Assembly (NCBI GenBank): GCA_029378245.1 | Contig: JARKIF010000011.1 | Span: 558,001 to 622,000 of the forward strand | Origin: Roridomyces roridus | Taxonomy: Eukaryota > Basidiomycota > Agaricomycetes > Agaricales > Mycenaceae | DNA: 64,000 bases | Direction: 5' to 3' | Shown: one piece after another, positions 47,917 to 57,890 of the stretch | Position numbering within the stretch: the first letter of the stretch is position 1 | Layout of the letters: the number at the start of each line of letters is the position of its first letter | Position numbers and translations under genes: made by a program | The notes under the pieces: generated by a model | Databases searched by the model: none | What the model was told of the DNA's origin: nothing | What the model saw: the letters and a program-made list of their open reading frames with translations, nothing else

Positions 47917-48032
47917 ACACTCGAGTAATGGTAGCCAGCAGAGACATTATGATTATACCACCTAATTTGTTCGTACGGATTGGGAGTTTGCGCCATGGGC
48001 CCATGACAAAAAAAATTGCACGAGGAAGATAA

Positions 48033-48126
48033 GGCTCGGCCCCGAGTCGAACGGGAACTTCTGCGAATGAGAGCAGTCCAAAACCAGTATACATGGTGCA
48101 GACGCGTTCCAACGCATACCAAGTCC
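48033..48126 (-). repeat. tRNA-like repeat module, copy 3
   Basis: Minus strand: TATGCGTTGGAACGCG (A-box/D-arm-like), then CCCGTTCGACTCGGGG (T arm) and GGCCGAGCC end. Confidence 0.6.
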
Positions 48127-48485
48127 ATGTGAAAGAGCAGGAAAAGCAGGAAATGTCACGGCGGATAAACAGTTGCCACTTTTTCTTTGTGGTGCATCTG
48201 TCACTTTTTTCAGCCTCGAAAAAAGGGACACATCCCCTTTGTCGTTCCTTTGTGCTATTTTTAGACAAAGGAACGACAAAGGAGAGTTCAACATGACAAG
48301 TGCTGGAAAAAAAGGGACAGTTGCACCAAAATGAAAAGTGACAACTGATTATCCGCCGTGTGTGGCACGTCGCTCCAGGAGTCAGCACGCATTTTGATTG
48401 CACTACTTATCTAACTTGCAATTCGTACAGAATGGGTTTGAACTTCGTGCCGTGGCCAAAAATTGAACACTGGCTGAAGAGAACA

Positions 48486-48575
48486 GGCTCGGCCCCGAAT
48501 CGAACAGGTACTTCAACGAATGATGGAAAACCCAACGTCAATATAGTGCAGACGCGTTCCAACGCATACCGAGCC
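48486..48575 (-). repeat. tRNA-like repeat module, copy 4
   Basis: Near-identical ends to copy 7; internal sequence of copies 4 and 7 also agrees closely, so these two are recent duplicates. Confidence 0.6.
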
Positions 48576-48739
48576 CATGTGAAAGAGCAGGAGAAGCGGA
48601 AAGTGTGTCCCTTTGCGAGCTCGTCGCTCCAGGGGTCGGCAGAAATCCTGATTGTACTACTAGTATCTAACTCGTGAAAGTTAGAACTTTGTGCCGTGGC
48701 CCAAAAAATCGAGTAATGGCAGAAATGGCCCGCAACACT

Positions 48740-48828
48740 GGCTCGGCCCGAATCGAACGGGAGCTTCCACAACTGATAGAACATGCATTTTTATACACTG
48801 CAGACGCGTTCCAACGCATACCAAGCCC
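48740..48828 (-). repeat. tRNA-like repeat module, copy 5
   Basis: Internal part nearly identical to copy 6, including a TTCCA...TGGAA-type stem on the minus strand (weakened here). Confidence 0.6.
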
Positions 48829-48986
48829 ATGTGAAAGAGAAGGAAAAGCAGGGAAATCTATAACTTTGCGGGCCAGTCGCTGCGTGAGTCGGCAGACATC
48901 TTGATTGTACTAGCTAACTTGCTCAGGGGAGTTTGAACTTTGTGCCGTGGCCAAAAATTGAACACTGGCTGGAATTACTCGCAACA

Positions 48987-49076
48987 GGCTCGGCCCCGAA
49001 TCGAACGGGAGCTTCCACAACTGATGGAACATGCATTTTCATACACTGCAGACGCGTTCCAATGCATACCAAGCCC
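48987..49076 (-). repeat. tRNA-like repeat module, copy 6
   Basis: Best-preserved: acceptor ends GGCTTGG/CCGAGCC, D-arm-like GGTATGCATTGGAACGCG, an internal TTCCA-TCAGTTG-TGGAA hairpin, and T arm CCCG-TTCGATT-CGGG. Confidence 0.65.
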
Positions 49077-49265
49077 ATGTGGAAGAGAAGGAAAAGCAGG
49101 GAAATGTGTATCTTTGTGGGCCCGTCGCTCCAGATGTAACGGAGAAAGAAAAGCAGAAATTGTGTAGGACATTTATTGTACAATCCAACTTGCCATTTGT
49201 ATGTACGGACTGAGAGTGTGAACTTTATGCCGTGGCCAAAAATTGAACACTGGCTGAAGAGAACA

Positions 49266-49356
49266 GGCTCGGCCGCGAATCGAACAGGTACCTCAACGAA
49301 TGATAGAAAACCCAATGTCGATATAGTGCAGACGCGTTCCAACGCATACCGAGCCC
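49266..49356 (-). repeat. tRNA-like repeat module, copy 7
   Basis: Recent duplicate of copy 4; its right flank is interrupted by the hAT MITE beginning at 49360. Confidence 0.6.
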
Positions 49357-49359
49357 ATG

Positions 49360-49870
49360 TAGTGTTCGTCACGGGTAGGGCAACCCGCCGCGGGTCACGG
49401 GTACGGGTCCGGGTCGGCAGCTGAATTTTTTGCAGACCCGCGGGTACCCGCCTCAACCCGTGAGAATAGTACAGACACCGCCGAATACGCCTTCCGCGAG
49501 CGCGCTGAAGACGAGGACTGGCTGGAATGGTGGAAACCAATGCCGATGACGCCGCCGGTGAATTGCCGGCACTCTGCCGCTTCATTCAGGACAAATCGAT
49601 CGTGGTTGATTGAACTCGGCATTTGATTGTGCCCACTTCCTGTTGATTCCACGCAAATTTACGCGTCCTGTAGGCATATTTCAGTGCTGCATGGATGATT
49701 TTAGTGGCTAAACCCACCAGCAGCTCAAAAATCCACTGCGGGTTCCACGGGTCACGGGTCACCCGCCGACCCGCCGCCAGACCCGTACCCGTCATCGCGG
49801 GTACGGGTTTTGGCGGGTACGGGTACGGGTCGTCACGCGAATACCCGCGGGAGACCCGTGACGATCACTA
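49360..49870. mobile_element. hAT-type MITE, 511 bp, with 8-bp target duplication
   Basis: Terminal inverted repeats TAGTGTTCGTCACGGGT and ACCCGTGACGATCACTA (one mismatch). Flanked by AGCCCATG at 49352-49359 and again at 49871-49878; the uninterrupted site is seen in the neighbouring repeat copies. 8-bp duplications and TAGTG/CACTA ends are hAT-superfamily traits. Subterminal zones are packed with ACGGGT/ACCCGT words. No transposase is encoded. Confidence 0.85.
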
Positions 49871-50019
49871 AGCCCATGTGAAAGAGCAACAAAAGCAGTG
49901 AAATGCGTACCTTTTTGCCCGTCGCTCCAGGAGTCAGCAGACATCTTAATTTTACTTTCAATCTAACTCGCTGGGAGTTTGAACCTTTGTGCCGTAGCCA
50001 AACATTGAGGAGTCGTTGA

Positions 50020-50085
50020 AGCTCGGAACGGGTACTTCCACGAATGATACAAGCACCGCTTCGATACGTGGTGCAGACGTGTTCC
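50020..50085 (-). repeat. tRNA-like repeat module, copy 8 (partial)
   Basis: Lacks the T-arm centre and the D-side end; retains gtgcagacgtgttcc and the gctcgg edge. Confidence 0.5.
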
Positions 50086-50189
50086 CAGCAGACATCTTGA
50101 TTCTACTACATAATCTAAATTGCCATCGTACAGAGAAGTTTGAACTTTGTGCCTGGGCCAAAAAAATTGGGTGGCCGTTCATGTGGAAA

Positions 50190-50279
50190 GGCTCGGCCCG
50201 AATCGAACGGGAGCTTCCACAACTGATGGAACCAAGCCAGTGTACATGGTGTAGACGCGTTCCAACGCATACCGAGCCC
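50190..50279 (-). repeat. tRNA-like repeat module, copy 9
   Basis: Complete ends (GGCTCGG ... GGCCGAGCC on the minus strand) and T-arm word CGTTCGATTCGG. Confidence 0.6.
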
Positions 50280-50390
50280 TAGGGAAGCAAAAGGTTTACA
50301 GATGTATGGCTGTCGTTCGGGTCGAAGCTCGGGCCGGCTCAAGCTGAGACGAAGCCGGTTACTCAGCCGAACCCAGTGATGCTTACTGTA

Positions 50391-50403
50391 TAGGGTTAGG
50401 GTT
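50391..50403 (+). other. Telomere-like box
   Basis: TAGGGTTAGGGTT, in the same relative position upstream of paralogue 3 as the box at 46320 upstream of paralogue 2, with related sequence to its left ('gctgagacgaagccggt' against 'gccgagacgcagccggc'). Confidence 0.6.
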
Positions 50404-51148
50404 CCCCTTCTCTTCAATTACTCTCATCTGCACGCCTCACCCTCCCCTTGTCGTTGTTCCGCTCACGCTCAGACCACAATCCTGCCACCCATGGCGCCAT
50501 CCGAGTTCTATGGGCGCACTCTTGCCGTACTCACTTCTCAGGAAGGTGGGGAAGCATCGTGCTCGTTCCCTGGTCTCCTCCCGATCTGACTCTTTGGATC
50601 AAGTTCTCGTTCCACTGGTCCAGAAACAGCAAACAGTCTCTGCGGCGTAGCGACGGCAGTCCAGCCGCTCTGTATCTATATGCTCGTCGCTCTTCAAAGC
50701 TTCATGCTCCCATGTCTCCACTCCTCGCGCGTTATCCCTTCTCGGAACCGGGCTACTATCATCCCGCCACTCGCAGATAGCATCTTACATCGACCGAGGA
50801 CGCTTTGCATCACGACGGATGGACTCCCGCTCTACTTTCTTTAGCCTCCTCACTGGCAGTCTAATTTCTCGAGGACCCAATTAGAATACGAATCAGAATC
50901 AACCATTTGTTCCTGGAACTTGATTCTGGATAACATCCTTCAAAACTCAGTTGACGGATCCATCCTTTCCTTCCCTCACTCCGCCTCCCACCGTCTGCGG
51001 GGGCACCAGCTCTCTCTTCGTTCTTATTGGCCACACTCTTTTGATCCTTCAGCCGTTCTTTACTTCCCTGCCAAGCCGTCGCAGGTGAATTTCTTTGAAA
51101 GGAACACAAAACCGTATTGACGACGTTCTCCAGTCTCTGTGCTGCGTG

Positions 51149-52609
51149 ATGCACCGAATGCTCGTACTACCATCCTATCGTCGGGTCCATCGTCAGTCGC
51201 AGGCTCCAAGACAATCGGACGAAGAGGGTCCTTTCGAGGACGGCGATCCGTTCGATGACGAGCCAGACGACGACGACGATCCTTTCGATGACGGCGATCC
51301 TCTCGATGACGGCGATCCTCTCGATGACGGCGATCCTCTCGATGACGGCGATCCTCTCGATGACGGCGATCCTCTCGATGACGGCGATCCTCTCGATGAC
51401 GGCGATCCTCTCGATGACGGCGATCCTCTCGATGACGGCGATCCTCTCGATGACGGCGATCCTCTCGATGACGGCGATCCTCTCGATGATGACGATCCTT
51501 TCAACGACGACGACCCCTTGGACGAGGACCCTGACCCCGACGATCCATTTGACGACGACCCAGACGACCCAATTGACACTGGGCCCGTCGAATCTGGATC
51601 AGAATCGGGTTCCTCGCATGGAAACTCGCACAAAAGTACCCACCAATCACAGCAGCCTCCCGCGCAGCCTCCTGCTGCCCCTGCTGCCCCTCCAGCGACG
51701 ACGCAAAATTCGCCCATCGTTGTTCCCAAGCCCTCACCGAGCACTCTGTCCCACAGCTCCAGTGCCCCACCCAAATCTTCGTCCAGTTCGCATTCAGCGG
51801 CGGTGTCTAGTTCACATCGGAGCTCAGCATCGTCTCAATCCCTCACTTTGGCGAAATCTTCGTCGTCCTCACTCAGTCATACTCCTTCCCCCTCCTCGCA
51901 TCCGGATACCGCATCCCTCGCAGCCCACAGTAAATCCACCCATACATCTGCTGCAGTGGCAAGCACCCTCGTTCCCATCCTTCTGCTCCTCCTTCTCGGG
52001 GGTATCTTCTTCGTGCTTCGTCGTCGTCGGCAGCGGCGTCAGCAGCTCGAGGCGGTAGCGCTCCTCCCAGACCTTGACGCTGACATCGACGGCGAAGTCA
52101 AGGAGTTGGAGTACGATTCGTATTCCCCTATCCCCGGTGCCCACGTACCCGTCCTTCCGGCTGTTACGACACCCGTGGACGAGTCGGATTCCCCCACGCA
52201 GCCCAACTTTCCCGAGGCCCCGTCCCTGTATACCCATCCCGCAGCGGTAGCGATACCGGATGCAGAATTCGAACGAGTTGAACCTCCGGCGGCGATCGAG
52301 AAGTCGTCACTGCCTTCGACGTCTACAAGCGAGGAGCTTCACGAGGATACCCACACGGCGTTGCCATATACCCTCCCCGATCCAGACCTCGCACAACCGC
52401 CTGGGTTGGATGACCCTGTAGCTATCGAAAAGTCGCCGTTGCCCTCAACATCCACAGCTGCAGCCGTGACGACCCACACATCGTTAGCCGCACCTTCAGA
52501 GTCGGATGACCATGAGACGTTGCCCGAGTATGCGCCTCCCGTGCCGCGCAAGCCCGTTAGCATGCGCTTGGTACGTTTATCGGTTGAACCTTCCTCCGTC
52601 GTAGTTTAG
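51149..52609 (+). CDS. Single-pass membrane protein with acidic hexapeptide repeats (paralogue 3 of 3)
   Basis: Frame of about 486 aa from ATG 51149 (a slightly longer reading starts at 51095). Outer part: eleven consecutive DDGDPL units (51287-51484), more Asp-rich sequence, then a Ser/Pro/His stalk. The span STLVPILLLLLLGGIFFVLR is followed by RRRQRRQQ. The ~200-residue tail includes two copies of an AIEKS-LPSTST motif and ends ETLPEYAPPVPRKP plus a short basic/hydrophobic extension. The shared span and tail motif identify it as a paralogue of the genes at 44481 and 46900. No signal peptide at this ATG. The acidic repeat could bind divalent cations, which is inference. Confidence 0.65.
   Translation: MHRMLVLPSYRRVHRQSQAPRQSDEEGPFEDGDPFDDEPDDDDDPFDDGDPLDDGDPLDDGDPLDDGDPLDDGDPLDDGDPLDDGDPLDDGDPLDDGDPLDDGDPLDDGDPLDDDDPFNDDDPLDEDPDPDDPFDDDPDDPIDTGPVESGSESGSSHGNSHKSTHQSQQPPAQPPAAPAAPPATTQNSPIVVPKPSPSTLSHSSSAPPKSSSSSHSAAVSSSHRSSASSQSLTLAKSSSSSLSHTPSPSSHPDTASLAAHSKSTHTSAAVASTLVPILLLLLLGGIFFVLRRRRQRRQQLEAVALLPDLDADIDGEVKELEYDSYSPIPGAHVPVLPAVTTPVDESDSPTQPNFPEAPSLYTHPAAVAIPDAEFERVEPPAAIEKSSLPSTSTSEELHEDTHTALPYTLPDPDLAQPPGLDDPVAIEKSPLPSTSTAAAVTTHTSLAAPSESDDHETLPEYAPPVPRKPVSMRLVRLSVEPSSVVV
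51287..51484 (+). repeat. Coding minisatellite, 11 x 18 bp
   Basis: Eleven copies of gatgacggcgatcctctc encoding DDGDPL, essentially identical at the DNA level, so recently expanded or homogenised. Length changes in this tract keep frame. Confidence 0.9.
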
Positions 52610-52685
52610 CAATGTGAGATTCCGTACATAGTTGTTGTATATCCAGAAATACCACCATCCATCCATCCATCCATTCCAACCGACC

Positions 52686-54846
52686 CTAATCCAAGTCATT
52701 TAACCCCCCCGATTCATCCGACTCCTCCGATTCATCCGACTCCCCCGATTCATCTGACCCATCCGATTCATCTGACCCATCCGATTCATCTGACCCATCC
52801 GACCCATCCGACTCATCGCTCGATCCATCATACTCCTCCTTGTCCGTCCAAAAATTCTTCCTATCCAACGGCGTCCACAGAATCTCAATCTCCGACCCAC
52901 AATTAATCACCGTCTGCACGATCGTCGTCCCCGTCCCCCGATACTGCTCAATCATCGCCGAAAACCTCGCCTCGCCAATCTTCACGTCCTCGGGCGCATG
53001 ATACACCCCAGGATGCTCAGAGGCGCCGGGCGCTGTCACGTCCTTGACGGTGTAGAGTTCCGGCACGCTGCGGTAGTCGATGCAGGGCATCAGGTTCTCG
53101 TGCGGCGTGTTGGGATGGCTACTTTCGGCGATGAGATGGAAGTAGGCGAAATGGACGTCGGCGGCCCAGTTGGCGAAGCAGTGTAAGCTCAGTGAGTCGT
53201 TTTTTGGGCGGTTTCGATGCTCGTCGACTAGGGGTGGGTGTGTGTTGGGGCAGAGGGTGGAGATTCAAGATACAGACACGCACCTATGCGTTGCTGGTTC
53301 CGGTCTTGGCAAATCCGCCTGTGGTGCGCTTTCCAGTCGACCTTCTGGCATTCGGGCGAGCAGTAGTAAACCTTGAGACAACCGTTGCACTTTTTGAAGT
53401 TTCGTTTCACATCGAGGTGCCGGCACTACGAAAATTGAAAGTGTGTGAGTCGTGCAATAGGACTCGCGGGATCACGAACCTGCATATTTTCGCAACGTTG
53501 CGGCGATCCGGCGTGGTGAATACGGTACTCCTGCGTGAGCGATTTCATGCGCTCGCCCATGAAACCGAGGAACGGTCCCAGCGCCTCTTTGATGGTAGGC
53601 TGGCCCGCGTGCTGCGCGTACTGCGGTATCTCGCGGGATCCCACCATGGAATGAGCCGCAGCTTCGGCGAAGGAGCGGAATACGAGGTACGGCGGGAGGA
53701 CCTTGCGCACGATATCCAACGCCAAATCGGCGTCGCTCGATTCGGGGATGAGTGGGAAGGCGGGGCTGCAGTCGAGGAAAGCGAGGAGGAATCCGCCCTT
53801 GACAGATCTCACAGCATGCAGGTAGGTGTCGCATTCGAAGAAGTGGGCAAAGAACTTGATGCACGAGACGAGCAGCGTGATTAGGTGTTGCGGAGCGTTG
53901 GGCGTGATGCGACGCGACAAAGCGACAAAGGCGGTGGTCATGACGGACATGTCCACCGAGTCGAAAAAGGCGCGGCCGAGGGCATCGTTGGGGGAGTGGC
54001 AGAACTGGAGAATGAGATCGATGAGATCGATGTGCCAGGACAAGCCAAGGGCACCGATCTCCGTGTCCATCCCCTTGATAGCCTTTTTCACCCGCCCCAG
54101 CGCTAACTGAACAACGTCGTGGGCGTCTCCCGCAGCTTGGAGAACCCGGTCACGGGTACCGCCTGTCTCGACAATTCCAGCGATTTTGAGGACCATGGAG
54201 AGTGTTTCCGTCGAGATTGGCCCCAGCATGATCGATCCAGTCACGATCTTTTCCTCCATCCACAACTTGGTGAGCAGTTCCACGCAGCCGGGATTGTTGA
54301 TCATGGCCTTGAGGTATATGTTGAACCGGGAGGCGAGGTAAAAGAACTTGACCACAACGTCGAGGACCGTGCCTCTGCTCCCGCCAGATTGGGCGTCGTA
54401 GATGTATCGGCACCACTTGATTATGCCTGGCCACGCGCGGAAAACTGCCTGACCATGGGACTCGGCAAATTGAGGATCATCGAGGAGATCGTTCATCGCA
54501 CTGAATCCCAGGATGGACATGTGTGCAAAGTCGGCGTCAATGTCCCACTTGCGAGGACGCCCGCGTGTATAGCGGGGCACGTTCTCCTCCCGGAGGTGGG
54601 AAAGAAAGACCTCGACGACGCCCAGTTCGATGGTCTGAGGAACGTGGGCCCAGACTGCAGCAAGCTCGTAGATCGCAGTGTAGCCTGGACCATTCTGCTG
54701 GCGCGCCATCGCGATGTACTGACGTGACAAAATCGTCGGTCAGAATTGTCTCGGTGGGCTGTGTAGCAAGAGAACATAAGTACCTTGGCTGGTGTGGCAC
54801 TGATTTTTCTCAGGAGCTGTTGGTGGTGTTGCGCGTTGGCTGCCAT
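52686..54846 (-). CDS. MYND zinc-finger protein (paralogue A)
   Basis: Exons (complement) 54784-54846, 53480-54718, 53284-53425, 52686-53227 (661 aa), phases consistent. About 410 residues of helical, armadillo-like sequence (YIAMARQQNGPGYTAIYEL; FLLAFLDCSPAFPLIPE) precede a MYND finger from residue 435: CRHLDVKRNFKKCNGC, VYYCSPECQKVDWKAHHRRIC. MYND fingers mediate protein-protein contacts. A conserved C-terminal domain follows (FANWAADVHFAYFHLIAES; MPCIDYRSVPELYTVKDV; ILWTPLDRKNFWTD) and an acidic tail of ESDGSD-type repeats. Tandem paralogue of the gene at 55748-57739 with the same intron positions; A carries a longer acidic tail. Confidence 0.88.
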
Positions 54847-55060
54847 CGTGGTGGTGGTTGGCAGACAAAGACAAAAAGAGTTATGTAATAGGGCTGTGCA
54901 AGCGGGTGTGTTCCGAATATGCCGATCGGCCGATGTTGAATGATCCGGAGGTCACAAAGAGACTAGAGCTCGGTTTCGACAAGTTGGTGAGAACCTCAAG
55001 TTCAAACGTCTCGGAAAAAAATTGAAGAAGGCAATCCAGAGTCCGTAGTCGATTTACTGG

Positions 55061-55440
55061 CATTTGCCCTCCTTTGCACGATAATTTTGATGTCATTGCT
55101 GTGGGCTCAATTCTGGCTCGTTTACGCTCGGATTTGATTAGTGGCATCTGTAGTATGCCTACATACACCATGGCAAGTGGGATAATCATTGGACCGGATT
55201 TGAGGCCGCAGCGGACCTGCCGATGCCAGCCATCAAAATGCCTACCTTTGCACAACAAAGTCATCGCATTTTTTGACCCTTCTCTTGCTCTTATGGCTCC
55301 GAAAAAAATACAGTCGTAAATTAGACATTCCCAAGATCAGTAAGGGTCAAAATCCCAAGTCAATTGAGGCAAAGATGAGTTCGGTGCAAAATCATTGATC
55401 GCTGTGCAAAGGTGGGCCATTGTGCAAAGGAGGGCAAATG
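55061..55440. mobile_element. MITE with perfect 19-bp terminal inverted repeats
   Basis: Ends CATTTGCCCTCCTTTGCAC (55061-55079) and its exact reverse complement (55422-55440). Inner copies of CCTTTGCAC-type words lie near both ends (about 55241-55253 and 55400-55415). The flanks align to the uninterrupted sequence near 55738-55765, suggesting TACT as a possible target duplication (55056-55059 and 55444-55447). Non-coding. Confidence 0.75.
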
Positions 55441-55449
55441 ATAGTACTC

Positions 55450-55667
55450 CACCGTCTTGTCAGTCCAGAAATTTCGCCTCTCGATCGGAGTCCACATCAG
55501 CTCGAACGTCGTCCCAGTGCTCCTCAAACTCTGCACAGGTCATTTGATGACTCTCAAATCCTCCTCCCATCTTGAATCTTCCTCCTCATCAAAGAAGTGG
55601 GTATCTCCATCTCTCCCGAGAGCCACGCCAGGCGCAGCAATGTTCTTGACGCTAAGCGTCTTCGGTT
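55450..55667 (-). pseudogene. Truncated duplicate of the MYND paralogue B 3' end
   Basis: Closely matches 55752-55985, the last coding part of paralogue B (shared gcctctcgatcggagtccacatca and gcaatgttcttgacgcta), but has small deletions and frame-breaking changes and no upstream exons. A tandem partial duplication. Confidence 0.75.
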
Positions 55668-55747
55668 TCGATAAGTTCAAGTTGGTGGGTCAAGTTCAAA
55701 CGTCTCAGAAAACAATTGAAGAACGTAATGAAGAGTCCTTAGTTAAT

Positions 55748-57739
55748 CTACTCCGTGCTCTTATCAGTCCAAAAATTCCGCCTCTCGATCGGAGTCCACA
55801 TCAACTCGACCGTCGTCCCAGTCCTCCTCAAACTCTGCACAGTCGTCATCCCAACCTGATGAAACTTGTCTACAATCACCCTCAACTCCTCCTCCCATCT
55901 CGAATCTTCCCCCTCCTCAAAGTGGTTATCCCCGTCTGTCGCAAGAGCCACGCCAGGCACAGCAATGTTCTTGACGCTAAACGTTTCCGGCACGCGAGTA
56001 AAGTCGATACACGGCATCAGGTACTCGTGCGGTATGTTCGGAAAATTGCGCTCCGCTATCTCGTGGAAAGCGGCAAAGTTGACATCGGTAGTCCATTGAA
56101 CGAAGCCTTGCAGACTGTCGGCATCGCTCTTGGGACGATTCTTGGCAAGATAACCTGTTTATTGAATCAGGCGCAGAAGGGATTGAATTCCAAATACGAA
56201 AATACGCACGCGAACGATCGGTGTTCAGGCTCTTGCAGAGGTTGCGATGGGTGGCCTTCCAGTCGAGTTTCTGGCACTCCGGTGAGCAGTAATACATTGA
56301 TCGACAACCGTTGCAAATCTTGAATTTGTTCTTTGCATCGAGATGGTGGCACTAGGAATTGTGGTCAGTCAACGTCCCGAGGGACATCGAAGATTGACAT
56401 GCACCTTCATATTATCACATCTGCGAGGAGAGCCCTCGTTCTTGATCTCGATTTCACATAAGAGCGCGGGGAGACGCTTCACCCGCTGTGAAAAGAAGGG
56501 CGCAAAAGCGGCCTGGGTCATGGGTACGGCGAAAAGCCGCGCGTAATGCGGTTCGTCCAACTTCTCCACGAACGGAGTGGTGGCTTCGAGGAATGAGCGA
56601 TACACCGTATAGGGAGGGAGGATGTCGTGTACAATGGCGAGTGCCCTGTCGATGGTTGCCTGAGACATCCGCGGGAATGCGGCGCTGCAATCGAGGAAGG
56701 CGAGCAAAAAGCCGGCTTTGGCTGCGCGTATGACGGACAGGTAGTCTGAATCGCCGGCGATGTAGATCGAGAAGAAGATTATGAACAAATCCAGCAAGGT
56801 CACCGCCTCTTCGGTCGGATCCCGAGAGAGGATGAGCGAAAGCGCCACAAAGGCGCTGGTGACGAGCGGGATTCCATCTCCGGCATATAGAGCCTTGCGC
56901 AGAGGGTGGACATTCGGCATGCACAAATGGGTCAAGACGTCGATTTGCGCCACCAAATTGTACGACCCGCCGTGTGCATCGAGGCTCTTGGTGCATTTCT
57001 TGACTCGATCCAAGCACAATTGGATGACAAATTCAGCGTCCCCACCAGCAGCCTCGACGACTCGGTCGTAGATGTCGGGATCCGTGCTTCCGCGGCAGGC
57101 GAAGGTTTTGAGAAGGGACGCCAGCGTCTGGGCGACGCCGATGCTCGTTGCCGCGGAGCGGGACGCTACAGGCACGTCGTCCAGAGTCCAGAGCTTCGTG
57201 ACAAGTTCCAGACACCCGGGAGTGTCGACCATGGGTGCAGAAAAGGTATCGACCTCGCTGAAACTAAAGAAGACCTTGATAAGTCCGTCCAAGAACATGC
57301 GTTGTCTATCTGGCGGGGAGGAAATGTGGGCGTCGTAGATGTACTGAGACCACTTGTTGATGCCCGGCCACGCCCGAAGAATAGCCGTACACTGAACATC
57401 GTATTTGGTGTCTCTTGGGAGCCGTGGGAGGAAAGCAAGAGCTGATAAGGCGAAGAACGCAAAGTCTGCATCGAGTTGCCACTGGCGACCGGAGGGTGGC
57501 ACACTGTCCTCGCGAAGGTGCGAGAGAAAGAGGTCGACGACGCGCAGATCCAAAGTAACAGGGATATCGGTCCAGACCATGGAAAGCTCGCGGAGGGCTG
57601 TGAAACCCGCTCGGTTTCGCTGGCGTGCTGTCGCGATATACTCGAGACTTTTCAGCACGGAGGTTCAGGTAGAGTGGAGGGGACTCACTCTGGCGGGTGT
57701 AGCACCGACCTTGCGCAGGATATCGTTGCGGTACTCCAT
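55748..57739 (-). CDS. MYND zinc-finger protein (paralogue B)
   Basis: Exons (complement) 57689-57739, 56405-57640, 56210-56351, 55748-56154 (611 aa). The MYND exon is 142 nt, as in paralogue A. Helical N-terminal 429 residues (YIATARQRNRAGFTALREL; FLLAFLDCSAAFPRMSQ), then MYND from residue 430: CHHLDAKNKFKICNGC, MYYCSPECQKLDWKATHRNLC. The C-terminal domain (FVQWTTDVNFAAFHEIAER; MPCIDFTRVPETFSVKNI; LMWTPIERRNFWTDKSTE) ends without the acidic repeat tail of A. Arose with A by tandem duplication. Family function unknown to me beyond protein binding. Confidence 0.88.
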
Positions 57740-57890
57740 GGGTGAGTGGCGGGGGGCGAAAGACAAGTGAAAGAGATGAAATGGTCCCGTGATGGCATCA
57801 TTCCATGATTCCTTTGTTTCCAAAATAATCATGATACGCGAAACGCGCAGAACAAATGTATACGATAAAGACTAGACCGTCACCACACCC

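Larger units (their letters stand above)
47917..51148. repeat. Cluster of ~250-bp repeats carrying tRNA-like modules
   Basis: From about 47985 to 50290 units run in the same order: 'tttgaactttgtgccgtggcc', 'aaaattgaacactggctg', a tRNA-like module on the minus strand, 'catgtgaaagagcaggaaaagcag', 'gtcgctccaggagtcagcag', 'ttgattgtacta'. Unit length is about 230-280 bp, except where the hAT MITE (49360-49870) is inserted. Between 50405 and 51148 no gene is seen, though an upstream exon of paralogue 3 may lie there. Confidence 0.6.
54847..55747. other. Intergenic with MITE and truncated gene copy
   Basis: Between the two MYND genes. Two related ~85-bp segments (about 54975-55055 and 55665-55750), a 380-bp MITE (55061-55440) and a partial copy of the paralogue-B 3' end (about 55450-55667). 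Confidence 0.6.

Noticed and set aside
47985..50290. Regularly spaced repeats, considered as a CRISPR-like array
   Set aside because: Repeat units are about 250 bp with tRNA-like modules and diverged copies, in a eukaryotic context; no short spacer/repeat alternation.
51193..51774. Minus-strand 193-aa ORF with SSRGSP repeats opposite the acidic repeat
   Set aside because: It is the complement of the 18-bp coding minisatellite and has no independent coding features; the plus-strand frame has a membrane span and conserved tail.
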